The notes under the pieces were generated by a model. That model saw only the letters and a list, made by a program, of their open reading frames with translations, searched no databases and was not told the origin of the DNA. From positions 62,001 to 126,000 of the forward strand of contig NZ_JABBNC010000015.1 of the NCBI RefSeq assembly GCF_012933445.1: 64,000 bases of DNA, in the 5' to 3' direction. Below are positions 1 through 8,034 of the stretch, piece by piece. Within the stretch, counting starts at the first letter, position 1. Every line of letters begins with the position of its first letter. The DNA is from Actinoplanes sp. TBRC 11911. Its GTDB lineage: Bacteria; Actinomycetota; Actinomycetes; Mycobacteriales; Micromonosporaceae. The translations under genes were made by a program, and so were the position numbers.

Positions 1-778
1 GCGGGAGACCGTACATGGTTTGCAGGGTGTGCAGCAGGTCGTAGTGGTCGACACGGTCGCGGTACTGGCCGGGGCGCACGCCGGCGCCGGCGATGATGGT
101 GGCGATGCGGTTGCCGCCGGTGCGGTTGTCCTCGTCGAAGCTGAGCACGAACAGGCTGTTGTGTGTTGTGGCCCAGTCGATGTAGGGCGTGAATTGCTTT
201 CCGAGCCAGCGATCCCCGTACGCCTTGGGGCAGTCATGCATGTCGTGACACAGGTTCGGGGTGACGAAGGCGACCGTGGGCAGGCGGCGAAAATCCGACG
301 GAAAGGAGGCGTACGGCAAATTGGCGGTTGATGGGATGTTGCTGAAGTTGACCCAGGGGTTGTGGCGGCGCACGTAGCGGCGGTAGGAGCAGCCGGTGAA
401 CCCGGCGTGCGGCAGGTCTTCGGAGTAGCCGGCGAAAGTGTGGCCGGCGTCGATGAGCTGGCGGCCGAGGTTGGGGCGGGCGCCGAGGTCGTGCGGGCTG
501 CCGTTGTCGGTGACGCCCTGGGTGGATCCGGAGAACAGGGCGAGGTAGTTCGGCTGGCTGGGGTGGGTTTCGGCGCGGAAGTCGAGCATGCTGGCGGAAT
601 TGCGGGCCAGGGCGGTGATCCAGGGCGTTTTCGCGTTGCCGACCACCGCGTCGTAGCGCTTGTTCTCGAGCATCACGATCACGACATGGTCGGGTCGAGG
701 TGGCGAAGGGGCGGCGTGGACCGGTGATGCGCTGGTGGTGAGCGCGGCGATGGTGGTGATAACGAGTGCGGCACGCAT
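1..778 (-). CDS. Secreted phosphoesterase-family (acid phosphatase-like) protein, C-terminus cut by window edge
   Basis: Read from the reverse strand, an ATG at 778 opens about 259 codons with no stop before base 1, so the gene is partial. Residues 1-22 form a signal peptide ending in VHA. A phosphoesterase-family (PF04185-like) core follows: VVIVMLENKRYDAVVG (about 32-47), then HPSQPNYLALFSGS and LFVLSFDEDN, the metal-ligand blocks of this family. An extracellular phosphate-ester hydrolase is likely; the substrate is unknown. It lies last in a leftward unit after the kinase at 2967 and DedA at 1482, with the dyad at 815-829 about 37 bases upstream of its start. A second phosphoesterase is at 12215-13204. 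Confident for family, not for substrate. Confidence 0.82.
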   Translation of the reverse strand, partial: MRAALVITTIAALTTSASPVHAAPSPPRPDHVVIVMLENKRYDAVVGNAKTPWITALARNSASMLDFRAETHPSQPNYLALFSGSTQGVTDNGSPHDLGARPNLGRQLIDAGHTFAGYSEDLPHAGFTGCSYRRYVRRHNPWVNFSNIPSTANLPYASFPSDFRRLPTVAFVTPNLCHDMHDCPKAYGDRWLGKQFTPYIDWATTHNSLFVLSFDEDNRTGGNRIATIIAGAGVRPGQYRDRVDHYDLLHTLQTMYGLP

Positions 779-814
779 GACGTCTCCCGAGAAAATACGA
801 AATATCCGGTTACG

Positions 815-829
815 CCTACATCTTGTAGG
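815..829. promoter_or_regulatory. CCTAC-N5-GTAGG dyad, operator candidate upstream of the phosphoesterase
   Basis: The sequence CCTACATCTTGTAGG is a 5-5-5 inverted repeat. The same arm pair occurs at 1542-1556 and 15208-15222, each 37-60 bases upstream of a start codon. The TACA...TGTA core resembles BlaI/MecI/CopY-type operators. That assignment is by analogy, and no such regulator gene is in the window. Confidence 0.55.
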
Positions 830-861
830 AGTGCGTGCTGGAAAGCCGGCACGACACCCGT

Positions 862-1482
862 TCAGTGGCGTGGCGACTTCTTACGGCGCGCGCGCAGCAG
901 TTCGATCGCGACCGGGATCAGCGATATCGCGACGATGGCGACGAGGATGAGCTCGATGTTCGACTTGACGAAGGTGACCTGGCCCAGGAAATAGCCCAGG
1001 ATTGTCACCCCGCAGCCCCAGGCCGTACCGCCGATGACGTTGTAGAGCAGGAACGTGCGGTAATGCATGTGGCTGGCGCCGGCCACGATCGGCGTGAAGG
1101 TGCGCACGATCGGCACGAACCGGGCCAGCACGATGGAGCGGGCGCCGTATTTGGCGAAGAACTCGCCGGCGCGGGTCAGATTCTCCTGTTTGAACAGCCG
1201 GGAGTCCGGTCGCCGGAACAGCGACGGGCCGAATCGGCGTCCGAACGCATAGCCGAATTGGTCGCCCGCCACGGCCGCGGCCGACACGAGCAGGCACATG
1301 AGCCAGAGTGGCTGGTGCAGGTAGGTGCCGTCGGCGACGAGCAGGCCGGTGGTGAACAGCAGCGAGTCGCCGGGCAGGAAGAAGCCGATGAGCAGCCCGG
1401 ATTCGGCGAACACCATGACGAGGATGCCGATCAGGCCGAACGTCGAGATCAGCGATTGCGGGTCGAGAAATGACGGGCCCAC
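862..1482 (-). CDS. DedA family integral membrane protein
   Basis: 206 residues from the ATG at 1482. The protein is mostly hydrophobic with the DedA (SNARE-associated PF09335) features: an N-terminal FGLIGILVMVFAESGLLIGFF segment followed by PGDSLLF, and a central block ending in RFVPIVRTFTPIVAG with the conserved arginines. DedA proteins include flippases that return undecaprenyl phosphate across the membrane, or act in membrane and proton-gradient homeostasis. Position between a sensor kinase and a phosphoesterase, near an UppP-type gene, supports a lipid-carrier role here, but that is inference. A CCTAC-N5-GTAGG dyad lies 60 bases upstream. Confidence 0.88.
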   Translation of the reverse strand: MGPSFLDPQSLISTFGLIGILVMVFAESGLLIGFFLPGDSLLFTTGLLVADGTYLHQPLWLMCLLVSAAAVAGDQFGYAFGRRFGPSLFRRPDSRLFKQENLTRAGEFFAKYGARSIVLARFVPIVRTFTPIVAGASHMHYRTFLLYNVIGGTAWGCGVTILGYFLGQVTFVKSNIELILVAIVAISLIPVAIELLRARRKKSPRH

Positions 1483-1541
1483 GTTCCGCCTTTCATTCGA
1501 TGGCCTGCGAGGGCGGAATGCCCAGCAGGCGGAACTTTAAA

Positions 1542-1556
1542 CCTACATGTTGTAGG
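1542..1556. promoter_or_regulatory. CCTAC-N5-GTAGG dyad upstream of DedA, overlapping the kinase stop codon
   Basis: CCTACATGTTGTAGG overlaps the stop codon of the kinase at 1543 and sits 60 bases upstream of the dedA start, so dedA can have its own regulated promoter inside the apparent kinase-dedA-phosphoesterase unit. On the coding strand it is followed by TTTAAAGTT. It is a member of the three-site family (815-829, 15208-15222). Confidence 0.55.
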
Positions 1557-2967
1557 TATTGGACATGAGCGGCAGGGTGATCCGCATCGCGGCGCCGTGG
1601 GTCAGGGCGTCGGCGGTGAGGGTGCCGTGGTGAGCGGTGACGATGTCGCGGGCGATCGCGAGGCCCAGTCCGGCGCCGCCGCCGTGCCGGGAGCGGCTGT
1701 CGTCGAGCCGGACGAAGCGGTCGAAGATGCGTTCGCGGTCGGCAGCCGGGATCGGCGGGCCGTCGTTACCGATGACGATCTCGCCGATGCCGATGCCGAT
1801 GCCGCCGCTGTCACGGGCGGTGAGGCTGATGGTGACGGTCTTGCGGGCGTGGCGGACGGCGTTGTCGACCAGATTGCGCAGCACCCGGTGCAGCTGCTCG
1901 GGATCCCCGCTGATCCGGACCGGCTCGACCCGCCCGTCAACCAGCAACTGCGGGTGCTCGAGACTAACGCGGTCGCGCTGAACGTAGACGAGATCATCGA
2001 GGTCGACGTCCTCATGGCGTACGCGCAATGCCTGGTCGTCGACCCGGGCCAGCAGCAACAGATCGTCGACGAGTTTGGCCATGCGCCGGCTCTCGGTGTG
2101 GATGCGCCCGGCCGGGGCGGCTTCGGTGTCGGGCAGGCCGGCGGAGACGAGCAGGTCGGCGTTGGCGTGGATGGTGGCGAGGGGGCTGCGCAGTTCGTGG
2201 CTGGCGTCGGCGACGAACCGGCGTTGCGCGGCCGAGGCCGTCTCGATCCGGTCCAGCATCGTGTTCATCGTGTCGGCCAGGGCGGCGATCTCGTCGTCGG
2301 CGACCGGCACGGGCAGGCGGGTGTGCAGATTCCGCGCGGTGATCGTGGCGGCTTGCCGGGTCATCGCCTCGACCGGGCGCAGCGTGCGCCCGACGAACAG
2401 GAACGTCGCCACCGCCACGATGATCGTGAGCACCGGCAGGCCGACCACCACCGCGGCGGCGATCGCTTCATCGGCGTCGTTGACCGTGTCGGTGGACTCG
2501 GCGACCAGCGCGGTCTGCACCCCGGTGGGCGTGTGGACACCGGTCGCGATGATCAGGAACGGGGCTTCTTCGCCGAGGTTGAGGTGTTTGGTCTCCTGCA
2601 GGCGTTTGCCCGCGGCCGGCCGTAGCGCGGAGATCGGCGGGTGGTCGGCGATCGCCGTCGAAGCGCCGATGACCTGGCCGGCGGAGTCGAGGACCTGAGC
2701 GACGGTACGGCCGGGGGACGCGGGGCGCAGCGCCGCCGTAACGGCCGACGCGTCGCCGGCGGCCATCGCTGTGCTCAGCTGGGTGGCGCGGTCGCCGGCC
2801 GCCGTGTTGACGTTGTCGACCAGCACGCCGTGCGCGGTCAGCAGCAGCACCCCACCGGCGAGCAGCGAGGCGACCGCGACGACCACACCGGCCGCGAGCG
2901 CGGAACGCATCCGCACTCCGAGCCGCCGTCGTAGCCTCACGACCAGGGGTTTTCGCATGGCCGCCAC
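1543..2967 (-). CDS. Sensor histidine kinase, OmpR-class partner (kinase 1)
   Basis: 474 residues from GTG 2967; ATG 2958 is an equally good start three codons in. Order: TM1 (about 22-45), a roughly 125-residue extracellular sensor region, TM2 (about 170-195), HAMP starting at GRTLRPVEAMT, the H-box ADASHELRSPL, then N-box LRNLVDNAVRHA, IGNDGPPIP and GAGLGLAIARDI. All catalytic boxes are intact. It resembles the kinase at 10756-12126 along its length, so the two are paralogues sharing one local response regulator (10106). Two tandem TTCAG-type repeats lie directly upstream, suggesting autoregulation by that regulator. It likely senses an envelope signal; which one cannot be read from the sequence. 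Confidence 0.9.
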   Translation of the reverse strand: MAAMRKPLVVRLRRRLGVRMRSALAAGVVVAVASLLAGGVLLLTAHGVLVDNVNTAAGDRATQLSTAMAAGDASAVTAALRPASPGRTVAQVLDSAGQVIGASTAIADHPPISALRPAAGKRLQETKHLNLGEEAPFLIIATGVHTPTGVQTALVAESTDTVNDADEAIAAAVVVGLPVLTIIVAVATFLFVGRTLRPVEAMTRQAATITARNLHTRLPVPVADDEIAALADTMNTMLDRIETASAAQRRFVADASHELRSPLATIHANADLLVSAGLPDTEAAPAGRIHTESRRMAKLVDDLLLLARVDDQALRVRHEDVDLDDLVYVQRDRVSLEHPQLLVDGRVEPVRISGDPEQLHRVLRNLVDNAVRHARKTVTISLTARDSGGIGIGIGEIVIGNDGPPIPAADRERIFDRFVRLDDSRSRHGGGAGLGLAIARDIVTAHHGTLTADALTHGAAMRITLPLMSNTYNM

Positions 2968-2982
2968 GCTAAGAGGGCGGTG

Positions 2983-3027
2983 CTGAACGAGCCCTGAAAG
3001 CCGTTGTTCAGCTGAAGAAACGTTGAA
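2983..3027 (-). promoter_or_regulatory. Two tandem TTCAG-N6-TTCAG response-regulator boxes in front of kinase 1
   Basis: Read on the kinase coding strand, TTCAG units lie at 2998-2994 and 2987-2983, exactly 11 bases apart, and a second pair (TTCAA/TTCAG) at 3027-3023 and 3016-3012. The proximal pair ends about 25 bases before the start codon. An 11-base period matches head-to-tail binding by OmpR/PhoB-family dimers. The same layout recurs at 3038-3053, 12152-12167, 13230-13245 and 14248-14263. Confidence 0.6.
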
Positions 3028-3037
3028 GATCGGCCTC

Positions 3038-3053
3038 TTCAGGGTTTTCTTAG
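3038..3053 (+). promoter_or_regulatory. TTCAG-N6-CTTAG response-regulator box before the DUF347 operon
   Basis: TTCAG at 3038 and CTTAG at 3049 are 11 bases apart, on the coding strand of the gene starting at 3077, ending 24 bases upstream of its ATG. Spacing and orientation relative to the gene match the other four boxes of the locus. The second half-site is degenerate. Confidence 0.5.
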
Positions 3054-3076
3054 CCGGTGGTCGTCAGGGTGCGGCC

Positions 3077-3883
3077 ATGAACACGGATGGGTACCGGCCG
3101 TTTCGCCGTTTCTTGAGCAAGGTCCCCGAGGTCACGATCTTCTTCTGGGTCATCAAGATTCTGGCGACCACGGTGGGCGAGACGTTCGCGGACTTCCTCA
3201 ACACCACGCTCGGTCTGGGGCTGACGTTGACCACGGTGGTGATGTGCGCGGTCCTCGCCGTCGTGCTGGTGCTGCAGTTCCGCGAGATTCGCTACGTCCC
3301 GACCTTGTATTGGCTGGTCGTGGTGCTGGTCAGCATCGTCGGCACGTTGTTCACCGACGGCCTGGTCGACGACCTCGGGGTGTCCTTGGAGGTCACCACC
3401 GGGGTGTTCGCGGTGCTGCTGGCGGCAACCTTCACCATTTGGTACGCCACGGAGAAGACGCTGTCGATCACGACAGTCGACACGCCGCGTCGTGAGGCCT
3501 TCTACTGGCTGGCGATTCTCTTCACGTTCGCGCTGGGCACCTCGTTCGGCGATCTGGTCTCCGAGGTCTTCCGTCTGGGGTACGCCGCGGCGGCCATCCT
3601 GTTCGTCCTGGTGATCGCCGCGGTGTGGGACGCGCATCGTTACCTGCGATTGGGCACGGTGGTCGCGTTCTGGATCGCGTACGTGGCGACCCGTCCGCTC
3701 GGTGCCTCGCTCGGCGACTATCTCGCCCAGCCGCGCGTCGCCGGTGGTCTGGGGCTGGGCACCGTGTTCACCAGCCTGATCTTCCTGGTCACGATCCTCG
3801 GCCTGGTGGTGTATCTGACGATGTCGCAACGCGACCGGCCGAGCCTGGACAACGCCGCACGCCGCGCCGGGTCCGCGTGGTGA
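3077..3883 (+). CDS. DUF347 (COG4705-type) membrane protein, first copy
   Basis: 268 residues from ATG 3077; a TTG further upstream at 3023 would read through the regulatory box and was rejected. The protein consists of four repeats, each with an aromatic-rich helix and a G-x-x-x-x-D ending: KVPEVTIFFWVIKILATTVG..D near the start, then YWLVVVLVSIVGTLFTD, FYWLAILFTFALGTSFGD and FWIAYVATRPLGASLGD. This is the DUF347 repeat signature. The molecular function is unknown. It opens the rightward operon, its stop overlaps the next start (GTGA), and a second copy lies at 14268-15170, also under apparent dedicated control. Confidence 0.85.
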   Translation: MNTDGYRPFRRFLSKVPEVTIFFWVIKILATTVGETFADFLNTTLGLGLTLTTVVMCAVLAVVLVLQFREIRYVPTLYWLVVVLVSIVGTLFTDGLVDDLGVSLEVTTGVFAVLLAATFTIWYATEKTLSITTVDTPRREAFYWLAILFTFALGTSFGDLVSEVFRLGYAAAAILFVLVIAAVWDAHRYLRLGTVVAFWIAYVATRPLGASLGDYLAQPRVAGGLGLGTVFTSLIFLVTILGLVVYLTMSQRDRPSLDNAARRAGSAW

Positions 3884-4980
3884 GCGCTCCCGTGGTGATC
3901 TTCTCGGCGAGCATCGGGGCCGGGCACGACGGTGCCGCCGCCGAGCTCGCCCGCCGCCTCGAAGATCAAGGGCAGGCGGTGGTCCGGCACGACTTTCTCG
4001 ACATGCTCCCTGCCGGGCTCGGCTTGCGACTGCGTTCCCTGTACGCGTCGCAGCTGCACACGTTTCCGCAAAGCTGGGCCCATGTTCTGACCGTGGCCGG
4101 GCGTCCCCGCGTCGCGTCCGGTGCCGCCGGCCTGTCCGTGCGGCTGGCCGCGAGCAGGATGCTGGCCGCGATTCCGCTGGACGCGTCCGCCGTGGTGTCC
4201 ACATACCCGCTCGCGACACAGGTGCTCGGCCGGCTGCGTAGCACCGAGCGGCTTCCGATGCCGGTGGCCGCGGTGATGACCGACCCGTGGGTGCATCCGC
4301 TGTGCGTCGCCGGCGGTGTCGACGTGCACCTTGCTCCGGGCCGGCCGATCGCCGCGCAGGTGCATCGGCTAGGCGGGCCCGCCGTGGCGGTTGCCCCGCT
4401 CGTGCGTCCGGCGTTCCAGCCGGTATCCGGGCCCGGCGAACGAGCCGCGGCCCGCCACCGGCTCGGATTACCTGTCGACGAACGTCTCGCTGTCGTGGTC
4501 GCCGGCTCGTGGGGCGTCGGCGATGTGGCCGCCACCGCACGCGACATCACCGCGAGCGGTGTCGCGGTGCCGGTTGTCGTGTGCGGACGCAACGAGAGGC
4601 TGCACCGTCGCCTGGACCGAACCTCAGATGCAATCGTCTTCGGCTGGGTCGACACGATGCCCGACCTGCTGCGCGCCGCCGACGTGGTCGTGCACAACGC
4701 CGGCGGGTTGTCCAGCGCCGAGGCGATGGCCAGCGGCGTACCGGTGATCAGCTACCGCTGCCTGCCCGGCCACGGCGTCGCCAACGCCGCGGCTCTCGAA
4801 GACGCCGACGTCTCACCATGGCCACAAACCGTGGCGGAGCTGACCGTGGAAGTCAAGCTGGCGATTACCGGGATGGCCCGCCGGCCGCCCGCCGAGGCCG
4901 GCCCGGACGCCACAGCGATCATCACTTCGCTGACCGCCACCGGGGTGGTGCCGGCCGCGGCCGAGGTGATCGCGGCATGA
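3880..4980 (+). CDS. MGDG-synthase/MurG-like glycosyltransferase
   Basis: 366 residues from GTG 3880, overlapping the preceding stop by four bases. The N-terminal block VIFSASIGAGHDGAAAELAR is the glycine-rich acceptor loop typical of monogalactosyldiacylglycerol synthases and other GT28-like enzymes. The C-terminal domain has VVHNAGGLSSAEAMASGVPV, the nucleotide-sugar donor-binding region. Such enzymes transfer a hexose from UDP-sugar to diacylglycerol or a polyprenyl lipid at the inner membrane face. Its position next to a deacetylase and the DprE1/DprE2/UbiA genes suggests it builds or extends a lipid-linked glycan. Donor and acceptor cannot be assigned. Confidence 0.82.
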   Translation: MSAPVVIFSASIGAGHDGAAAELARRLEDQGQAVVRHDFLDMLPAGLGLRLRSLYASQLHTFPQSWAHVLTVAGRPRVASGAAGLSVRLAASRMLAAIPLDASAVVSTYPLATQVLGRLRSTERLPMPVAAVMTDPWVHPLCVAGGVDVHLAPGRPIAAQVHRLGGPAVAVAPLVRPAFQPVSGPGERAAARHRLGLPVDERLAVVVAGSWGVGDVAATARDITASGVAVPVVVCGRNERLHRRLDRTSDAIVFGWVDTMPDLLRAADVVVHNAGGLSSAEAMASGVPVISYRCLPGHGVANAAALEDADVSPWPQTVAELTVEVKLAITGMARRPPAEAGPDATAIITSLTATGVVPAAAEVIAA

Positions 4981-5693
4981 GTACCGCCCAGCTGGTCGGT
5001 GTGGCCGTCGCCGCGGCCGCGGCCGCCTACGCCGGCCCGGCTCTGGCCGCGGTCGGTCCGGCGCGACGGCGCCTGTTGCCGGCGCTGTCCGGGGTCGGGG
5101 ATCGCCATCACGTCGCACTCACCTTCGACGACGGACCCCATCCGGAGGCCACGCCCGAGGTGTTGCGGCTGCTCGACATCGCCGGTGTGCGGGCGACATT
5201 CTTTCTTCTCGGCCGCATGGCCGAGGAGCACCCCGGCGTGGCCCGGGCAATCGTCGACGCCGGCCATGAGATCGGGTTGCACGGCTACGAACACCGGTTG
5301 CTGCTCAAACGCCGGGTTGCCGCGACGCTCGGCGACCTCGCCCGTGGCTGTGCGTCGATCACCGCGATCACCGGGCAGACGCCGCGCTGGTGGCGGCCCC
5401 CGTACGGGGTGGCCAGCACGGCCGCGCTGCTCGGCGCGCGCCGGCTCGGACTCACCCCGGTGCTGTGGACCTGCTGGGGCCGCGACTGGACACCGTCGGC
5501 AACCCCGGAATCAGTGTTCCGCACCGTGCGGCGTGGACTGCGTGGTGGCGGCACCATCCTGCTGCACGACAGCGACCACGCCGCCACACCCCTGTCGTGG
5601 GAGAACGCCGTCGGAGCGCTGCCGGCGATCCTCACCTATTGCCAGGCCCGCGGTTTCGAGGTCGGCCCGCTCGCCGAACACGGCATCCACTGA
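4977..5693 (+). CDS. Polysaccharide deacetylase (NodB domain), membrane-anchored or secreted
   Basis: 238 residues from ATG 4977, overlapping the previous stop (ATGA). An alanine-rich hydrophobic N-terminus (about 5-28) would export or anchor it. The carbohydrate-esterase 4 motifs are complete: LTFDDGPHPEATPEVL with the catalytic and metal-binding aspartates, HGYEHRLLL with the metal histidines, RPPYG, and LLHDSDH. It should remove N-acetyl groups from an extracytoplasmic glycan. The operon context suggests the product of the neighbouring glycosyltransferase or peptidoglycan, which is inferred. Confidence 0.88.
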   Translation: MSTAQLVGVAVAAAAAAYAGPALAAVGPARRRLLPALSGVGDRHHVALTFDDGPHPEATPEVLRLLDIAGVRATFFLLGRMAEEHPGVARAIVDAGHEIGLHGYEHRLLLKRRVAATLGDLARGCASITAITGQTPRWWRPPYGVASTAALLGARRLGLTPVLWTCWGRDWTPSATPESVFRTVRRGLRGGGTILLHDSDHAATPLSWENAVGALPAILTYCQARGFEVGPLAEHGIH

Positions 5694-5752
5694 TCGGTTT
5701 CGGCGCACCCTCCGGACCGGCCTCCGTTGTGCAGAAGAGAGAGAAGGCAGCG

Positions 5753-7141
5753 ATGCTCACACACGCGACGCAGTCCGGCTCCGAACCGGCCCGGCTGATT
5801 CGGGGCTGGGGACACGCGACCGGCAGCCACGCCCTGGTGGCGCGTCCCACCGGCAGCGCCCAATGGCAGGAACGACTGGCGGAGGCGGGTCCGCGGGGGT
5901 TGATCGCCCGCGGCGGTGGCTGTTCCTACGGTGATGCGGCTCAGAACGCCGGTGGGACCGTGGCGCTGACCACCGGCGGCGACGATCTGACGCGTCTTGT
6001 CGTCGCGGACGCTACCGTCGTGGCCGACGCCGGGATGACACTCGGCGCGCTGATTCGTGCGTTGGCTCCGCTGCGGTGGACGCTGCCGGTCGTGCCGGGC
6101 GCCAGCGGGGTGACCGTCGGCGGGGCGATCGCCGCCGACGTGCACGGCAAGAACCATGTGCACACTGGCACGTTCGGCGCGCACGTCCGCGAGATGACGG
6201 TGCTGACACCCGGGCACGGCGAAGTGTTGATGAGCCCGACGGTGAACCCCGGCGCGTTCTGGGCGACCGTCGGCGGGCTCGGGCTCACCGGCGTGATCCG
6301 CCAGGCCCGGCTCGAACTGGTCCCGCTCGACTCCTGGCTGTTCCGCTGCACCGACACCATCGCCACCGACCTGGACGCGATGCTGACCGGGCTGACGGAC
6401 GCGTCGCAGGCGAGCGCCTACGCGGTGGGGTGGATCGACGCGGTCCGGACCGGGGCGCACATCGGCGCGGGCGTCATCAGCCACGCCGGACCACTGATGC
6501 CTCGCCGGACACCGCCGCACGATGGTGGCCGTCTCCCGGCTCCCCGGGTTTCCGTGCCGATGCTGCCCGGCGCCGGCATCGGCACGGTCGGGATCACCGC
6601 GGTAGCCAACCGGCTGCGCCTTGCCACCGCGCGGGTACGCCCACACCGGATCCTGCCGCTGCCCGAGGTGTTGTATCCGATGGACACTCTGCCCGGCTGG
6701 CCCGGCCTGCACGGCCGTCTCGGGCTCGTGCAGTACCAATTCGTCGTCCCGTTCGGCGCCGAGGACGTGCTGCGGGCCGCCCTCATCCACACCCGAAAGT
6801 CCGGGTTCTCGGCCACCTTGGCCGCCCTCAAGGTCTTCGGCGCCGCCGGTGAGGCGCCGCTGTCGTTCCCCCTGCCCGGCTGGAGCCTGGCACTCGACTT
6901 TCCCGCCCGCCCACGGCTTGCCCGGGTCCTGGACGCCCTCGACGAACGGGTCGCCGCCGCGGGCGGCCGGGTCTACCTGGTCAAGGACAGCAGGCTGCGG
7001 CCCGATCTGGTCTCGGCGATGTATCCGCAACTGCCGCGGTGGCGAGCTGAACGCGCCGCGTTGGACCCCAAAGGTGTCATGACCTCCGACCTCAACCGGC
7101 GCCTGCACCTGAGCGAAGACGCGGAGACCGGTCATGCGTGA
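5753..7141 (+). CDS. DprE1-like FAD-dependent decaprenylphosphoryl-ribose 2'-oxidase homologue
   Basis: 462 residues from ATG 5753, with GAGAGAAGG upstream. The N-terminal VAO-type FAD domain shows ARGGGCSYGDAAQNAGG, PGASGVTVGGAIAADVHGKN and GGLGLTGVI. The C-terminal half matches the substrate domain of DprE1-type oxidases and contains YLVKDSRL near the end. DprE1 oxidises decaprenylphosphoryl-ribose to the 2'-keto form, which DprE2 reduces to the arabinose donor. The next gene is the matching reductase and 9180 is the phosphoribosyltransferase that makes the ribosyl lipid, so all three steps are present. The actual polyprenyl chain length and sugar are not proved. Confidence 0.8.
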   Translation: MLTHATQSGSEPARLIRGWGHATGSHALVARPTGSAQWQERLAEAGPRGLIARGGGCSYGDAAQNAGGTVALTTGGDDLTRLVVADATVVADAGMTLGALIRALAPLRWTLPVVPGASGVTVGGAIAADVHGKNHVHTGTFGAHVREMTVLTPGHGEVLMSPTVNPGAFWATVGGLGLTGVIRQARLELVPLDSWLFRCTDTIATDLDAMLTGLTDASQASAYAVGWIDAVRTGAHIGAGVISHAGPLMPRRTPPHDGGRLPAPRVSVPMLPGAGIGTVGITAVANRLRLATARVRPHRILPLPEVLYPMDTLPGWPGLHGRLGLVQYQFVVPFGAEDVLRAALIHTRKSGFSATLAALKVFGAAGEAPLSFPLPGWSLALDFPARPRLARVLDALDERVAAAGGRVYLVKDSRLRPDLVSAMYPQLPRWRAERAALDPKGVMTSDLNRRLHLSEDAETGHA

Positions 7142-7955
7142 CGGGCTGGGGCGCGCGCAAACCGTGCTGGTGCTGGGCGGAACTTCCGAGATCGGCGCCG
7201 CCGTGGCCGACGCGCTGGTCCCGGCCGGTGGCACGATCATCCTCGCCGGCCGGGACCCGGCCATGCTCGACACAGCCGCGGCCCGGCTCCGGCCCGGCCG
7301 GCACGTCGAAACCGTGGCCTATGAGGCGACCGGCACCGCGGCCGCCACCGTTGACGTGCTTACGGCCGCCGCGGCACAGGCCGGAGACCTCGACGTCGTC
7401 GTCTTGTGCGTCGGCGCTCTGACCGGCGAGCCGTCCATCGGCGCCGACAGCACCGCTGCCGAACATGCGCTGCAGACCAACATGCTCGGCCCGATGCTGG
7501 CCGTGCACGCCACCGCGCAGCGGCTGCGACGGCAAGGACACGGCACCTTGGTCGTCTTCTCCTCGGTGTCGGCCGTCCGCGCCCGGCCCCGGCTGCTCAC
7601 CTACGGCGTAGCGAAGTCCGCGCTGGACGCCTACGCCCGCCACATCGGGGTGTCACTGCGCGGCAGCGGCGCCCGGGTGCTCGTCGTACGGCCCGGCCAC
7701 GTCCGGACCCGGATGACCGCCGGGCTTGCCGAGCCGCCGTTCACCACCACTGTGCAAGCGGTGGCCGCCACCGTGGCCCGGGCGTTGCGCCGCGGATCCG
7801 CGGTCACCTACGCCCCGGCGATGCTTCGCCCGGTCGTGGCCGGGCTGCGGCTGCTGCCGGCCACAATCTTCAACCGGGTCACCGAGCTTAAGGCTGCTCC
7901 AAGGCGCGGCGGCGCACCCTCGGCGGAAACGATCACCGAGCCGAGGAACCGTTGA
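7134..7955 (+). CDS. DprE2-like short-chain dehydrogenase/reductase
   Basis: 273 residues from ATG 7134, overlapping the oxidase gene by eight bases. Rossmann cofactor loop VLGGTSEIG (about 14-22), the conserved NAG-equivalent region LCVGALTG, and the catalytic S..Y..K set in FSSVSAVRARPRLLTYGVAKSA. DprE2 enzymes reduce decaprenylphosphoryl-2-keto-erythropentose to decaprenylphosphoryl-arabinose at the membrane. The tight overlap with the DprE1-like gene strongly supports the pairing. Substrate remains inferred. Confidence 0.8.
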   Translation: MRDGLGRAQTVLVLGGTSEIGAAVADALVPAGGTIILAGRDPAMLDTAAARLRPGRHVETVAYEATGTAAATVDVLTAAAAQAGDLDVVVLCVGALTGEPSIGADSTAAEHALQTNMLGPMLAVHATAQRLRRQGHGTLVVFSSVSAVRARPRLLTYGVAKSALDAYARHIGVSLRGSGARVLVVRPGHVRTRMTAGLAEPPFTTTVQAVAATVARALRRGSAVTYAPAMLRPVVAGLRLLPATIFNRVTELKAAPRRGGAPSAETITEPRNR

Positions 7956-7956
7956 C

Positions 7957-8034
7957 ATGCAAGCACCCCTGACCGTCATCATGCAGCCGATCGTGCTGCC
8001 ACCCGAGCACGGCATGCTGCGCGGGAGTGACTGA
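7957..8034 (+). CDS. Possible 25-residue small protein bridging dprE2-like and glycosidase genes
   Basis: ATG 7957 opens 25 codons (begins MQAPLTVIMQPI, ends MLRGSD) and stops with TGA at 8032-8034, whose last base is the A of the next ATG. It exactly fills the 78-base gap between two operon genes with a TGATG junction, the usual sign of translational coupling. No good ribosome-binding site is visible apart from GAGGAACC about ten bases upstream. It may be a real small protein or a coupling device; homologues were not checked. Confidence 0.4.
   Translation: MQAPLTVIMQPIVLPPEHGMLRGSD

Noticed and set aside
3050..4540. Long antisense open frame (496 codons) opposite the DUF347 and glycosyltransferase genes
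   Set aside because: Its product is arginine/glutamine-rich low-complexity sequence with no RBS, the usual mirror of a high-GC coding strand whose sense frame has clear domain motifs.
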